The position numbers and the translations under genes are program-made. A stretch of DNA of 64,000 bases from an uncultured Oscillospiraceae bacterium (GTDB lineage Bacteria > Bacillota > Clostridia > Oscillospirales > Oscillospiraceae). The stretch covers positions 30,044-94,043 of the forward strand of contig CAJUSE010000005.1 of NCBI GenBank assembly GCA_910588975.1, read 5' to 3'. Below the pieces are notes generated by a model. That model ran no database searches, had not been told where the DNA came from, and saw only the letters and a list, made by a program, of their open reading frames with translations. Shown piece after piece: positions 18,001 through 25,934 of this stretch; the first letter of the stretch is position 1; every line of letters starts with the position of its first letter.

Positions 18001-19418
18001 TTACGCTCCAGAGGACGCTGTGGATCCACGAAGGTGTTGAAGGTCTCCTCCAGCTTGCCGTCCCGGAGGACCACAGCTCCGATTTCAATGATCCGGTCCC
18101 GGGTCTTGCTCAGGCCGGTGGTCTCGATGTCAAAGCAGACGATCTCCCCGTGGAAGTCCTGGTCGGTCTGTCCGTGGAGGACCAGCTTGTCGTCCACATC
18201 GTTGACCAGATAGGCCTCAACACCGTACAAAATTTTCATATTCTTTGCCGCATGCCAAGCCTCGGGAAAGGCCTGGGCCACGGCGTGGTCGGTGATGGCC
18301 AGGGCTCTGTGTCCCCACTTCTCCGCTCGTTTGACAGCGTCGGAAATGGGGGTAATGGCGTCCATGGAGGACATGGTGGTGTGCAGGTGCAGCTCCACCC
18401 GCTTCTCCTCTGCCCGGTCCTCCCGCTCTTCCTTCTCCCCCACCTGAACGCTGTAAGGCTCCAGCACCATATCCCCGGTGAAGCGGTCCATGTTCAGCTT
18501 GCCCTGAATGAGGAGGTGCTGCTTCTCCTTCACCCCATCCAGCAGCCCTTTGGCCTCCTCGCCAATAAAGAACTTGCTCACCCGGATGGACCCGGTGTAG
18601 TCGGTGACGTCAAAGGAGACCACCCAGGCCCCCCGCTTTTTCAGCTCCCGGTGGTTGACAGCGAACACGTCACCCTCCACCACCACCATACCCATGTCCA
18701 GCACCAGCTCGCCCATGGGGATGGGCTCTTTCTTCACCTCATATTTGCCGTAGAGCAGCTTACTTTTTCTCTCTCTGCCTCCGGATTTTTTTCCGGCGGG
18801 GGTGACAGGCAAGTTTTTCAGGGCCTCTCGACGGAGCTCCTCGGTGCGGCGGAAGGCGGCCTGAACGGAGTCCTCCTCAGTCTCTTTTGGGGCGCTTTTT
18901 TCCTCAAAAATGGGCTTCGTTTGGTCATTTTCCGGGGTGAAAACGGGCTCGACCGGGGCATTTTCCGGGTCAAATGGGGGCATATCCCCCCCATTTTCGG
19001 GGGTTTCAATGGCCAAAATGGCCCTATTTTCTCCATCAAAGGGCTCGTTTTGGCCCAATTCTTCCCCGATTTCCTCCCCCATCTCCTCCCCGGGGAAGGC
19101 CATTTCCCCCTCCTCAGGGGGTGGCTCGGGCAGGGGCATATCCTCTCCGTAAATTCCGTCAGCCAGGGCCAGTTCCTCCACGTCGGGGACGGGGACGGAG
19201 AGCTCCAGCTCCACCCGGGAGACCTGGTAGGCGGCAGCCAGGGCCCGCTCCACCTCGGTACGCAGGGCGGGGCCGGGCAGCACAGGGCAGAGGACCTGGG
19301 CCTGAATGGTCCTGGTCCGTTTGTCAATGGCCGCCCCTGTCACCTCCCACCGGGCCACCTCGCCGGCCCGGGAGGGAAAGGCGGAAAATATCTCTAAAAA
19401 GGGTATCCTCTGTGCCAT
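15036..19418 (-). CDS. polC: DNA polymerase III alpha subunit, PolC type
   Basis: About 1460 residues from the ATG at 19418 (AAAAGGA upstream; a TTG 36 bases earlier is an alternative). Order: N-terminal domain (1-95), acidic Pro/Glu-rich linker (97-215), OB fold (about 225-325), PHP domain (RVELHLHTTMSSMD from about 340), embedded DnaQ-like exonuclease (CFDIETTGL, about 428-436), then the polymerase with PDIDLNFSGEYQ. This is the main replicative polymerase of Gram-positive bacteria and carries its own proofreading. The linker is longer and more repetitive than I would expect. Upstream genes are ispG and a lipoprotein. Confidence 0.97.
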   Translation of the reverse strand: MAQRIPFLEIFSAFPSRAGEVARWEVTGAAIDKRTRTIQAQVLCPVLPGPALRTEVERALAAAYQVSRVELELSVPVPDVEELALADGIYGEDMPLPEPPPEEGEMAFPGEEMGEEIGEELGQNEPFDGENRAILAIETPENGGDMPPFDPENAPVEPVFTPENDQTKPIFEEKSAPKETEEDSVQAAFRRTEELRREALKNLPVTPAGKKSGGRERKSKLLYGKYEVKKEPIPMGELVLDMGMVVVEGDVFAVNHRELKKRGAWVVSFDVTDYTGSIRVSKFFIGEEAKGLLDGVKEKQHLLIQGKLNMDRFTGDMVLEPYSVQVGEKEEREDRAEEKRVELHLHTTMSSMDAITPISDAVKRAEKWGHRALAITDHAVAQAFPEAWHAAKNMKILYGVEAYLVNDVDDKLVLHGQTDQDFHGEIVCFDIETTGLSKTRDRIIEIGAVVLRDGKLEETFNTFVDPQRPLERKTTDLTGITDKMLEGAPSEEEAINAFLDFVGDRPVAAHNALFDTSFIAQACRRLDKEFTNPYLDTVPLSHGLLPGLGNYKLDTVANALNLPAFQHHRASDDAKVVGEMLIPMFQMLEEKGITTLAAIDPAMPPMLMEWVAQSKRPPRSNHLIVLAKNQQGLRNLYRLVSDAHLKHFRRNPLMLKSEIEKYREGLILGSACEAGELYQAVADEREWEELERVASWYDYLEIQPLCNNFFMLRPDKNGESKVPDVEVLKDFNRTIVELGKALDKPVCATGDVHFLDPEQEIYRHILLDSKGFEDCDEPLPIYFKTTEEMLEEFSYLGQEDCYNVVIRYPNLVADWIEKLNPLPKGLFAPKLKDSDKELERLVYDKAHELYGEELPQIVQDRIDLELPGIIMRKYDVIYMSAQKLVQNSLEHGYLVGSRGSVGSSIVAFLSGITEVNSLSAHYRCPKCKHTDFEYGPAHGYSCGADMPDAVCPVCGTPYVKDGFDIPFETFLGFGGDKVPDIDLNFSGEYQARAHRYTFELFGESHVFRAGTIGTVAEKTAYGYVKKYLEKRGITATRAEEERLAKGCTGTKRTTGQHPGGMVVIPQDREIYDFCPVQHPADDTGTDIITTHFEYHSMESNLLKLDMLGHDDPTMIRMLEDLTGVNARTDIRLDDEDTMSLFTTSEKLGFTNDPVLGPTGAVAIPEFNTKFTRQMLMDTDPTDFNTLVRLSGFSHGTDVWLGNARDLILNGTASVLETVGCRDDIMLYLIKMGLEPKMSFKIMEAVRKGKVRKNGFEDGWEEAMRAHNVPDWYIESLAKISYLFPKAHAVAYVMMAFRIAWFKVHRPLAFYAAFFSVRAKAFDATIMCKGMDLVKAKLNEIKTKMDEKTASNVEEDTYTTLEVVYEFYLRGFTFRPMDLYRSQAVNFLLDGEDALIPPFTSIPGLGEAAAESIVEQREGRTFISIEEVSDACPKVSKTHIEQLKLAGAFDDMPETSQITLF

Positions 19419-19438
19419 GGTTTCTTCGGTCCTTTTCT

Positions 19439-20305
19439 TTAGGATAAGTAGCAAATTAAGGTGGGATCGGCGTAGTTCAAATTTCTATCGATCCATAAAA
19501 GATAAGCCGGGGTGGGGCTATCACCCTGATAGATGTAATAGTAATGGTAACGGCCATGAGTGATGTAGCCCTCGGCATAGGTCAGCCGCCCCAGCTCGTC
19601 ATACCAAAACTCCGAGGGATTGGCATAACTCATTAAGGAGGAGTTTTCAAAAGAATGCTTATACCGCAAGGCCCCGGCCTCATCATAGACATATTCCACC
19701 CCGTAGAGCCAACAGTTTGTGGGATCCTCAAAACGGGGATCTCCCGTGTTGGCGTAGAGGTCCAGGCAGATGAGGCGGCCATCTTCATCATATTCCCTCT
19801 CCTCCCGGAAGTCGGTCCAATCCTCCGGGAAATCATGCTCTGGCAGAGACATAGGGTCTTTCTTCCAATCATCCCACGCTTCGTTTTCCGGGAAAGATTT
19901 GTTCAGGCCAAAACCATATCCACCTTCGAAAATTCCAAGGCCACGGTCCTGGGTTTCATCGTAGTAGAAAATCAAATCTGCCCCGTCCTCCCCGTGGTAC
20001 TCAAAAAAGGGAAGCTCTGGGTCAAATCCCCACTCTTGAAAGGCATCTTCCAGCCCCGCCTCCTGACCTGTACGATAGTCACTCCAGTAGGGATATTCCT
20101 CGCTACGCTTGGAGTAGTCCGCCATTGTGGCGGAAAATAGCTCTTGACCGGCCAGGGTCAGAGGTACAGGAGTTTCAGAAGAGGTGGGTGCTTCTGTCGG
20201 GGTAGGCAGCGGTGCTGGGGTCACTGTGGATGTGGGCTGGGTGCAGGCAGGCAGAAGGGCAGAGAGCAAAAAGGCGGTGAAAATCAGCTTTGCTCTTCCC
20301 TTCAT
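19439..20305 (-). CDS. lipoprotein with YD-like repeats
   Basis: 288 residues with a signal peptide and lipobox LLPAC (C21), then a Thr/Pro-rich tether (22-50). The remainder is acidic and aromatic; segments such as REYDEDGRLICLDLYAN, VEYVYDEAGALRYKHSF and FWYDELGRLTYAEGY have the YDxxGRL pattern of YD/RHS-type repeats. It should be anchored to the outer face of the membrane; function unknown. It sits between ispG (15 bases) and polC (20 bases) on the same strand, an unexpected passenger in a housekeeping operon. Confidence 0.75.
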   Translation of the reverse strand: MKGRAKLIFTAFLLSALLPACTQPTSTVTPAPLPTPTEAPTSSETPVPLTLAGQELFSATMADYSKRSEEYPYWSDYRTGQEAGLEDAFQEWGFDPELPFFEYHGEDGADLIFYYDETQDRGLGIFEGGYGFGLNKSFPENEAWDDWKKDPMSLPEHDFPEDWTDFREEREYDEDGRLICLDLYANTGDPRFEDPTNCWLYGVEYVYDEAGALRYKHSFENSSLMSYANPSEFWYDELGRLTYAEGYITHGRYHYYYIYQGDSPTPAYLLWIDRNLNYADPTLICYLS

Positions 20306-20320
20306 CCTTCTTCCTCCCTG

Positions 20321-21358
20321 TCAGAGTGTCTCGATCAGCTGGAACAGCTCATCCACCAGGTGGGCCTGGGGAACCTTTTTGACGATCTCTCCCTTTTTGA
20401 ACAGCAGGCCCTCGCCAACGCCGCCGGCGATGCCCACATCGGCGGCGCTGGCCTCGCCGGGGCCGTTGACCACACAGCCCATGACAGCCACAGTAATGGG
20501 CTTGTCCACCGTTTTCAGCCGCTCCTCCACTTCATTGGCCAGGCCAATGAGGTCGATGCGGGTACGGCCGCAGGTGGGACAGGAGATCAGCTCGGGTCCC
20601 TCCCGGCGGATGCCGGCGGCCTTCAAAATATCCCGGGCGGCGTAAATCTCCTCCACCGGGTCGGCGGAGAGGGAGACCCGCAGGGTATCCCCAATGCCCA
20701 AGGCCAGCAGGCCGCCGATACCGATGGCCGATTTCAGCAGCCCCATCTTGGGGGTTCCCGTCTCGGTGACGCCAATATGTAAAGGATAATTGCTTTCTCT
20801 GTGCATCAGCTCATAGGCCCGCATGGTCACAGGCACCGAGGAGGACTTCAGTGAGATGCAGATGTCGTGAAAATCGCAGTCCTCCAGCAGCCTGATATGG
20901 CCCCAGGCGCTTTCCACCAGTGCCTCGGGGGTGGCCCCGCCGTATTTGGCCAGCAGGGGCTTTTCCAGGGAACCGCCATTGACTCCAATGCGGATAGGAA
21001 GTCCTTTCCCTTTACAGGCTTCGGCCACAGCGGCCACCCGGCCGGGGGAACCGATGTTGCCGGGGTTGATCCGGACCGCATCACAGCCCTGGGCAATGCA
21101 CTCCAGGGCCAGCTTGTAGTCGAAATGGATATCCACCACCAGGGGGATGGCAATTTGCTCCCGGATGGCCCCGATGGCCTGGGCGGCAGCCATATCGGGC
21201 ACTGCCACCCGGATGATCTCACAACCGGCAGCGGTGAGACGGCGAATTTGCTCCACCGTGGCCTGCACATCCTGGGTGGGGGTATTGGTCATAGACTGGA
21301 TGCTCACCGGGGCGCCGCCGCCGACGAGAACTTCTCCCACATTGATCTGTCGGGTCAT
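20321..21358 (-). CDS. ispG: (E)-4-hydroxy-3-methylbut-2-enyl-diphosphate synthase
   Basis: 345 residues, the bacterial length. N-terminal TIM barrel (VSIQSMTNTPTQD at 18-30; RINPGNIG) and C-terminal 4Fe-4S domain with CPTCGRTRID and the later GCVVNGPGEA Cys. It makes HMBPP in the MEP isoprenoid pathway. It follows rseP and dxr in the same block, so two MEP genes (dxr, ispG) and uppS are expressed together. AAGGAGGAGAAAG precedes the start. Confidence 0.97.
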   Translation of the reverse strand: MTRQINVGEVLVGGGAPVSIQSMTNTPTQDVQATVEQIRRLTAAGCEIIRVAVPDMAAAQAIGAIREQIAIPLVVDIHFDYKLALECIAQGCDAVRINPGNIGSPGRVAAVAEACKGKGLPIRIGVNGGSLEKPLLAKYGGATPEALVESAWGHIRLLEDCDFHDICISLKSSSVPVTMRAYELMHRESNYPLHIGVTETGTPKMGLLKSAIGIGGLLALGIGDTLRVSLSADPVEEIYAARDILKAAGIRREGPELISCPTCGRTRIDLIGLANEVEERLKTVDKPITVAVMGCVVNGPGEASAADVGIAGGVGEGLLFKKGEIVKKVPQAHLVDELFQLIETL

Positions 21359-21402
21359 ATCTTTCTCCTCCTTGTCAAAGAGGTGGAATTTTCAAATACA
21401 TT

Positions 21403-22488
21403 TTACCGCCCAAAGAGCTTAAACAAATCGCTGACGGTAACGACCAGCATCAGGACCATGAGACAGGCAAAGCCGGCGGCGGTGACCCAGCCCTGATACT
21501 TGGGATCCAGGGGCTTGCCCCGAATGGCCAGCAGAATGCCGTTGACCGCCATAAAGAAGATCTGTCCTCCGTCCAGAGCGGGGATGGGCAGCAGGTTCAT
21601 CACCGCCAGATTGACGGCGATAAAGGCCACCAGATCCAGAATGCCCCGCAGGGCACCCAACAGGGGCGATTGCTGATTTTCAATGGCCTCCTGGGCCCCC
21701 TGCTCCCCGGCCTGAGCCATGATACGGGTGATATCCACCACCCCGGACATATCCCGCAGCTTCACCTGGCCCTGGACCAGGTCCCCCAGGCTCACCCACA
21801 CCAGCCGGGCGTAGTCCAGTGCCTGATACCAGGTGTTACGCAGAGTCAAGCCCAAGGTGGCATCCTCCCAGCCGTTCAGTTCGATGCCCAACATTCGGTG
21901 TTCATCCCCGGTCTCTTCATCGGTATAGGTGGTGAGGGGCACGGTGAGGTCCAGCCTTTGGCCCTCCCGCTCCACTGTCAGGGCCACCTCCTCCCCCGCC
22001 ACCCGGCTCAAAAACAGGGAGACATCCGGGCGAAGATAAATGGCATGGCCGTCCACGGCCAGCACCCTGTCCCCCGCCTGAAGGCTCTGGGCGGCCAGGG
22101 CACCGGGCACCACCTGGGTGATCTCGGTGGTGGCAAAGCTCTTGGCCCCCACAAACAGGCAGAAGATGATCACAAGGCCGGTGAGGAAATTCATGAACAC
22201 GCCAGCCAGCAGGATGATGAGCCGCTGCCACCAGGGCCGGTTGGGAAAGGCCCGGGGATCTTTTGACTCCCCCTCTTCCTCTCCCTCCATGGCACAAAAT
22301 CCGCCGATGGGCAGGGCCCGGAGGGAATACTCGGTCTCCCCCGCCTGCTTATGGAGCAGCAGGGGACCCATGCCGATGGAAAACTCGTTCACCTTCACCC
22401 CGCACAGCTTGGCGGCGGCAAAGTGACCGAATTCATGAAGAGCAATGAGCAGGCCAAACATGAGGATGGCAATGAGAATATACAGCAA
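21403..22488 (-). CDS. rseP: site-2 membrane metalloprotease (RseP/RasP)
   Basis: 361 residues from a TTG start at 22488, preceded by GGAGGTG. HEFGH (18-22) in the first helix is the zinc site, a PDZ domain lies about 110-190 (QVVPGALAAQSLQAGDRVL), and NLLPIPALDGG in the C-terminal part supplies the third ligand. It cleaves membrane-bound anti-sigma factors and remnant signal peptides inside the membrane. Its place between dxr and ispG is the usual Gram-positive order. Confidence 0.95.
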   Translation of the reverse strand: MLYILIAILMFGLLIALHEFGHFAAAKLCGVKVNEFSIGMGPLLLHKQAGETEYSLRALPIGGFCAMEGEEEGESKDPRAFPNRPWWQRLIILLAGVFMNFLTGLVIIFCLFVGAKSFATTEITQVVPGALAAQSLQAGDRVLAVDGHAIYLRPDVSLFLSRVAGEEVALTVEREGQRLDLTVPLTTYTDEETGDEHRMLGIELNGWEDATLGLTLRNTWYQALDYARLVWVSLGDLVQGQVKLRDMSGVVDITRIMAQAGEQGAQEAIENQQSPLLGALRGILDLVAFIAVNLAVMNLLPIPALDGGQIFFMAVNGILLAIRGKPLDPKYQGWVTAAGFACLMVLMLVVTVSDLFKLFGR

Positions 22489-22539
22489 GGCGCACCTCCG
22501 GAAAGAGAAAAATCAAAGCCAGGTGTGACGTAATGTCCT

Positions 22540-23688
22540 TTAGTTGGGGCGGGTACAGCTTTGGCGGGCGGCCTGGTCGGCGGCCAGAATGTCCTCCAGG
22601 GTGGGGTTTTGGACCACCGGCACTGTGGCCAGAGCCTGCTCCACCTTCCGGGGGATGTCGTAGAAGCCACCCTGGCCCTCCAGGAAGTGGGCCACAGCTA
22701 CCTCGTTGGCCCCGTTGAGGATTGCTGTGGCGGTACCCCCGGTTCGAACAGCGGTCTTTGCCAACGCAAGACAGGGGAAGATCTCCTCATCGGGAGGGGC
22801 AAAGGTCAATGCCTTGCAGCTCAAAAGGTCCAGGGGTGTGGCCGGGCCGGGCACACGCCGGGGCCAGGTGAGGGCATACTGGATAGGCAGGCGCATATCC
22901 GCCGTGCCCAACTGGGCCAACAGGGCGTTATCACAGTATTCCACCAGAGAGTGAATGATACTCTCCCGATGGATGACCACCGAAATTTTTTCCAGAGGCA
23001 GGTCGTAAAGCCGCATGGCCTCGATGACCTCCAACCCCTTGTTCATCATGGTGGCCGAGTCGATGGTGATCTTGGCCCCCATAGACCAGTTGGGGTGCTT
23101 CAGGGCCTGGGCCACCGTCACATTTTCCAGTTCAGAGCGGCTCTTGCCAAAAAAGGGACCGCCCGAGGCGGTCAGGATGAGCCGTTTTACCTCTCCCCTG
23201 TTCTCGCAGCCCTGAAGGCACTGAAAAATGGCCGAATGCTCCGAGTCCACTGGCAGGATGTTCACCCCATGGCGGCGGGCGGTCTCCATCACCAGCTCGC
23301 CAGCGCAGACCAGAGTCTCCTTGTTGGCCAGGGCGATGGTCTTGCCCGCCTCAATGGCGGCCAAAGTGGGCCGCAGCCCCACCATGCCCATGACGGCGGT
23401 GACCACCGTATCGGCCTGGGCCAGAGTGGCGGCCTCCAAAAGGCCCTCCATGCCGGCGGCCACACGGACACCGGTATCGGCCAGCTTGATCTTCAGCGTT
23501 TCGGCGGCGGTAGGGTCCATGCAGACGGCCAGCGCCGGACGGTACTTCCGGCACTGTTCTTCCAACAGCTCCACGCTGCGGTTGGCCGTCAGAGCCGCCA
23601 CCCGCAATCCCAGGGCATCACAGACCTCCAGGGTCTGCCGGCCGATGGAGCCGGTAGAACCCAGGAGGGAAATGGTTTTTTTGTTCAA
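22540..23688 (-). CDS. dxr: 1-deoxy-D-xylulose 5-phosphate reductoisomerase
   Basis: 382 residues from a TTG start (23686-23688) one base beyond the cdsA stop. NADPH motif LLGSTGSIGRQT (9-20); the metal/substrate region has VDSEHSAIFQCL and TASGGPFFG; MGAKITIDSATMMNKGLE follows. It is the first committed enzyme of the MEP pathway. It is translationally coupled to cdsA. Confidence 0.97.
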   Translation of the reverse strand: MNKKTISLLGSTGSIGRQTLEVCDALGLRVAALTANRSVELLEEQCRKYRPALAVCMDPTAAETLKIKLADTGVRVAAGMEGLLEAATLAQADTVVTAVMGMVGLRPTLAAIEAGKTIALANKETLVCAGELVMETARRHGVNILPVDSEHSAIFQCLQGCENRGEVKRLILTASGGPFFGKSRSELENVTVAQALKHPNWSMGAKITIDSATMMNKGLEVIEAMRLYDLPLEKISVVIHRESIIHSLVEYCDNALLAQLGTADMRLPIQYALTWPRRVPGPATPLDLLSCKALTFAPPDEEIFPCLALAKTAVRTGGTATAILNGANEVAVAHFLEGQGGFYDIPRKVEQALATVPVVQNPTLEDILAADQAARQSCTRPN

Positions 23689-23689
23689 T

Positions 23690-24508
23690 TCAGCTCACCA
23701 CCGGAAGGAAATAGAGCAGCACCTCCATAAGAGGGGCGCAGAAAATAACACTGTCAAATCGGTCCAGAATACCGCCATGGCCGGGCAGGATACTGCCGTA
23801 ATCCTTGATTCCGAACTCCCGTTTGATGCAGGAAAAGGACAGATCCCCCAGCTGGGAAATGACACTGCCCACCGCCCCACACGAGGCCATAAGGGGCAGG
23901 CTCACCCCCGCAATGCCAAAGAGGGGCTTTGCCAGCAAGCCATAGATCACCATGCCCACCGAGGCACCCAGCAGACCGCCTACGGCCCCCTCCACCGTCT
24001 TTTTGGGGGAGAGCCTGGGCGCTAACTTGTGCTTGCCGAAGGCCATGCCGGCAAAGAGGGCGAAGATGTCGGAGAGGAAAGCGGCGACAAAGGGGAAAAT
24101 GATATAGAACCGCCAGTTTTCCATACCCCGCAGATGAATGAAGGCAGAGAGGAAATAGGGCACAAAGAGGGCCAGAAGAAACCCGCCTCCCAGCCGGCCC
24201 AGGCCGATGGTATTGCGGCTGGCGATATTCTCGGCAAAGAGGGCGATGACGTAGATGAGCAGTACCAGCTGAGCGTGGTGGGCTGGACTGCCAGCATAGA
24301 CCCAGAAGGGAACGGCGGCGGAGACCAGAATGGAATAGGCCGTCACCCGGGGACTTTCTTTGAGAAAGCCGGTGGACCACAGAGCCTCATAGACTCCCAT
24401 GGCGGACAAAACCGACAGGGCCACCGGAAGTGCCCAGGCCGGTGCGCCGTAGATGACATATAGGAGGATGGGCAGGCCCAGCAGGGCCACCACAACTCTT
24501 GTCAACAT
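23690..24508 (-). CDS. cdsA: phosphatidate cytidylyltransferase
   Basis: 272 residues with seven or eight membrane segments and the C-terminal CDP-transferase signature (SQLGDLSFSCIKREFGIKD, then GSILPGHGGILDRFDS). It makes CDP-diacylglycerol for phospholipids. The ATG follows the uppS stop directly, with GGAGGGG inside uppS as its ribosome binding site. Confidence 0.96.
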   Translation of the reverse strand: MLTRVVVALLGLPILLYVIYGAPAWALPVALSVLSAMGVYEALWSTGFLKESPRVTAYSILVSAAVPFWVYAGSPAHHAQLVLLIYVIALFAENIASRNTIGLGRLGGGFLLALFVPYFLSAFIHLRGMENWRFYIIFPFVAAFLSDIFALFAGMAFGKHKLAPRLSPKKTVEGAVGGLLGASVGMVIYGLLAKPLFGIAGVSLPLMASCGAVGSVISQLGDLSFSCIKREFGIKDYGSILPGHGGILDRFDSVIFCAPLMEVLLYFLPVVS

Positions 24509-25249
24509 TCAGACCCCTCCAAACCGGCGAGAGCGGCCCTGATAGGCCCCTATCGCCTTGCGCAGCTCGGCCCGGTCAAAGTCAGGCCAGCATACGTCGG
24601 TAAAATAGTATTCCGCATAGGCGCTCTGCCAAAGCAGGAAATTGGAGATGCGCTCCTCTCCGCTGGGCCGGATGACCAGATCCGGGTCGGGCACGCCGGC
24701 GGAGTAGAGATAGCCGCCGAACTGCTCCTCGGTGAGCCGCTCGGGGTCGACCTTTCCCGCCATACAGTCCCGGGCAAAGGCCTTGGCCCCCTGGACGATC
24801 TCGTCCCGACCGCCGTAGTTGAGGCAGATGTTCACCTGGCAGCCCTCGAACTTGGCCGAGTCCCGCTCCACCTGCCGACACAGCTCCCGCAGCTCCTCGG
24901 ACAGAGGGGCCAGGTCCCCGAAGAACACAAAGCGGACCTTCTCCTTCTCCATGTCCCGGACAGCCTCCAGCAGGTACTTCTGCAACAGGCCCATGATGGC
25001 GCCCACCTCGTCGGCGCTGCGCTTCCAGTTCTCGGTGGAGAAGGCGTAGACCGTTAAGTACTCGATACCCAACTCCCGGCAATAGGTGGCGATGGTGCGG
25101 AAGGTCTCGGCCCCGACGGCATGGCCGGCGGTCCGTGGCAAGCCCCGGCCCTTGGCCCAGCGGCCGTTGCCGTCCATGATAATGGCAATATGCCGGGGCA
25201 GACGCTCTCTGTCCACCTGCACCTCTTCCCTCTTTCCAAACAGAGCCAT
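24509..25249 (-). CDS. uppS: isoprenyl (undecaprenyl) diphosphate synthase
   Basis: 246 residues with HIAIIMDGNGRWAKGRG (20-36; D26 is the metal-binding Asp), the TVYAFSTENWKR helix and the C-terminal RPSGEERISNFLLWQ. It builds the lipid carrier for cell-wall synthesis from farnesyl diphosphate and IPP supplied by the MEP pathway. GGAGGTG precedes the start. A perfect 13-bp hairpin separates it from frr. Confidence 0.97.
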   Translation of the reverse strand: MALFGKREEVQVDRERLPRHIAIIMDGNGRWAKGRGLPRTAGHAVGAETFRTIATYCRELGIEYLTVYAFSTENWKRSADEVGAIMGLLQKYLLEAVRDMEKEKVRFVFFGDLAPLSEELRELCRQVERDSAKFEGCQVNICLNYGGRDEIVQGAKAFARDCMAGKVDPERLTEEQFGGYLYSAGVPDPDLVIRPSGEERISNFLLWQSAYAEYYFTDVCWPDFDRAELRKAIGAYQGRSRRFGGV

Positions 25250-25279
25250 GGGACACCTCCAGCTTTGGTCTATGCAAGG

Positions 25280-25309
25280 GATTTCCCGCCGGGAAACCGG
25301 CGGGAAATC
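25280..25309 (-). other. intercistronic hairpin frr-uppS
   Basis: Perfect 13-bp inverted repeat (arms 25280-25292 and 25297-25309, core TTTCCCGCCGG) with a four-base loop and no T-run. It is probably an RNA processing or stability element rather than a terminator. Confidence 0.6.
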
Positions 25310-25319
25310 GGGGCGGTGG

Positions 25320-25874
25320 TCAGACCGCCATCAGCTCCTTTTCCTTTTTGGCGCACATCTCGTCCAGCTCCTTACAGAACTTGTCGGTAAGGTCCTGAAG
25401 CTCCTTCTCGCAGTCCTTACGGTCGTCCTCGGTCAGCTCGCCCTTCTTCTCAGCGGCCTTCAGCTTGTCCATGGCGTCCCGGCGGATGTTGCGCACGGCC
25501 ACCTTGCCCCCCTCGGCGTACTTGCGCACCTGCTTGGTCAGCTCCTTGCGGCGCTCCTCGGTGAGCTGGGGGAACAGAAGGCGGATGACCTGGCCGTCAT
25601 TCTGGGGGTTGATGCCCAAATCGGAGGTCTGGATGGCCTTCTCGATCTCCTTCAGCAGGGACTTGTCCCAGGGCTGGATCATCAGGCTGCGGGGGTCGGG
25701 CGAGGAGATGGTCCCCACCTGGTTGATGGGGGTGGGAGTGCCGTAGTAATCCACGGTGATCTTATCCAGCACAGCGGCGTTGGCACGGCCGGCCCGGACC
25801 GAGGCAAAGTCCCCGGCCACCACGTCGATGGTCTTTTTCATCTTTTCATTGAATTCCATGTTGAACTCCTGCAT
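25320..25874 (-). CDS. frr: ribosome recycling factor
   Basis: 184 residues, the normal length. Three-helix-bundle pattern with VRAGRANAAVLDKITVDYYG (27-46), PWDKSLLKEIEKAI and the charged RRKELTKQVRKYAE. It splits post-termination ribosomes with EF-G. It lies between pyrH and uppS as in most Gram-positives. Confidence 0.97.
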   Translation of the reverse strand: MQEFNMEFNEKMKKTIDVVAGDFASVRAGRANAAVLDKITVDYYGTPTPINQVGTISSPDPRSLMIQPWDKSLLKEIEKAIQTSDLGINPQNDGQVIRLLFPQLTEERRKELTKQVRKYAEGGKVAVRNIRRDAMDKLKAAEKKGELTEDDRKDCEKELQDLTDKFCKELDEMCAKKEKELMAV

Positions 25875-25934
25875 ATGGATCCTTCCTTTCCTGATTGAAA
25901 ATGTGGCGGGGTCCTGCCCCGCAGGCGGGGGCGC

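Noticed and set aside
14904..19397. A 1497-codon open frame on the plus strand
   Set aside because: It is the complement of polC. GC-rich coding DNA leaves long antisense frames; the product is His/Gly/Leu-rich without domains, and PolC motifs on the other strand are unmistakable.
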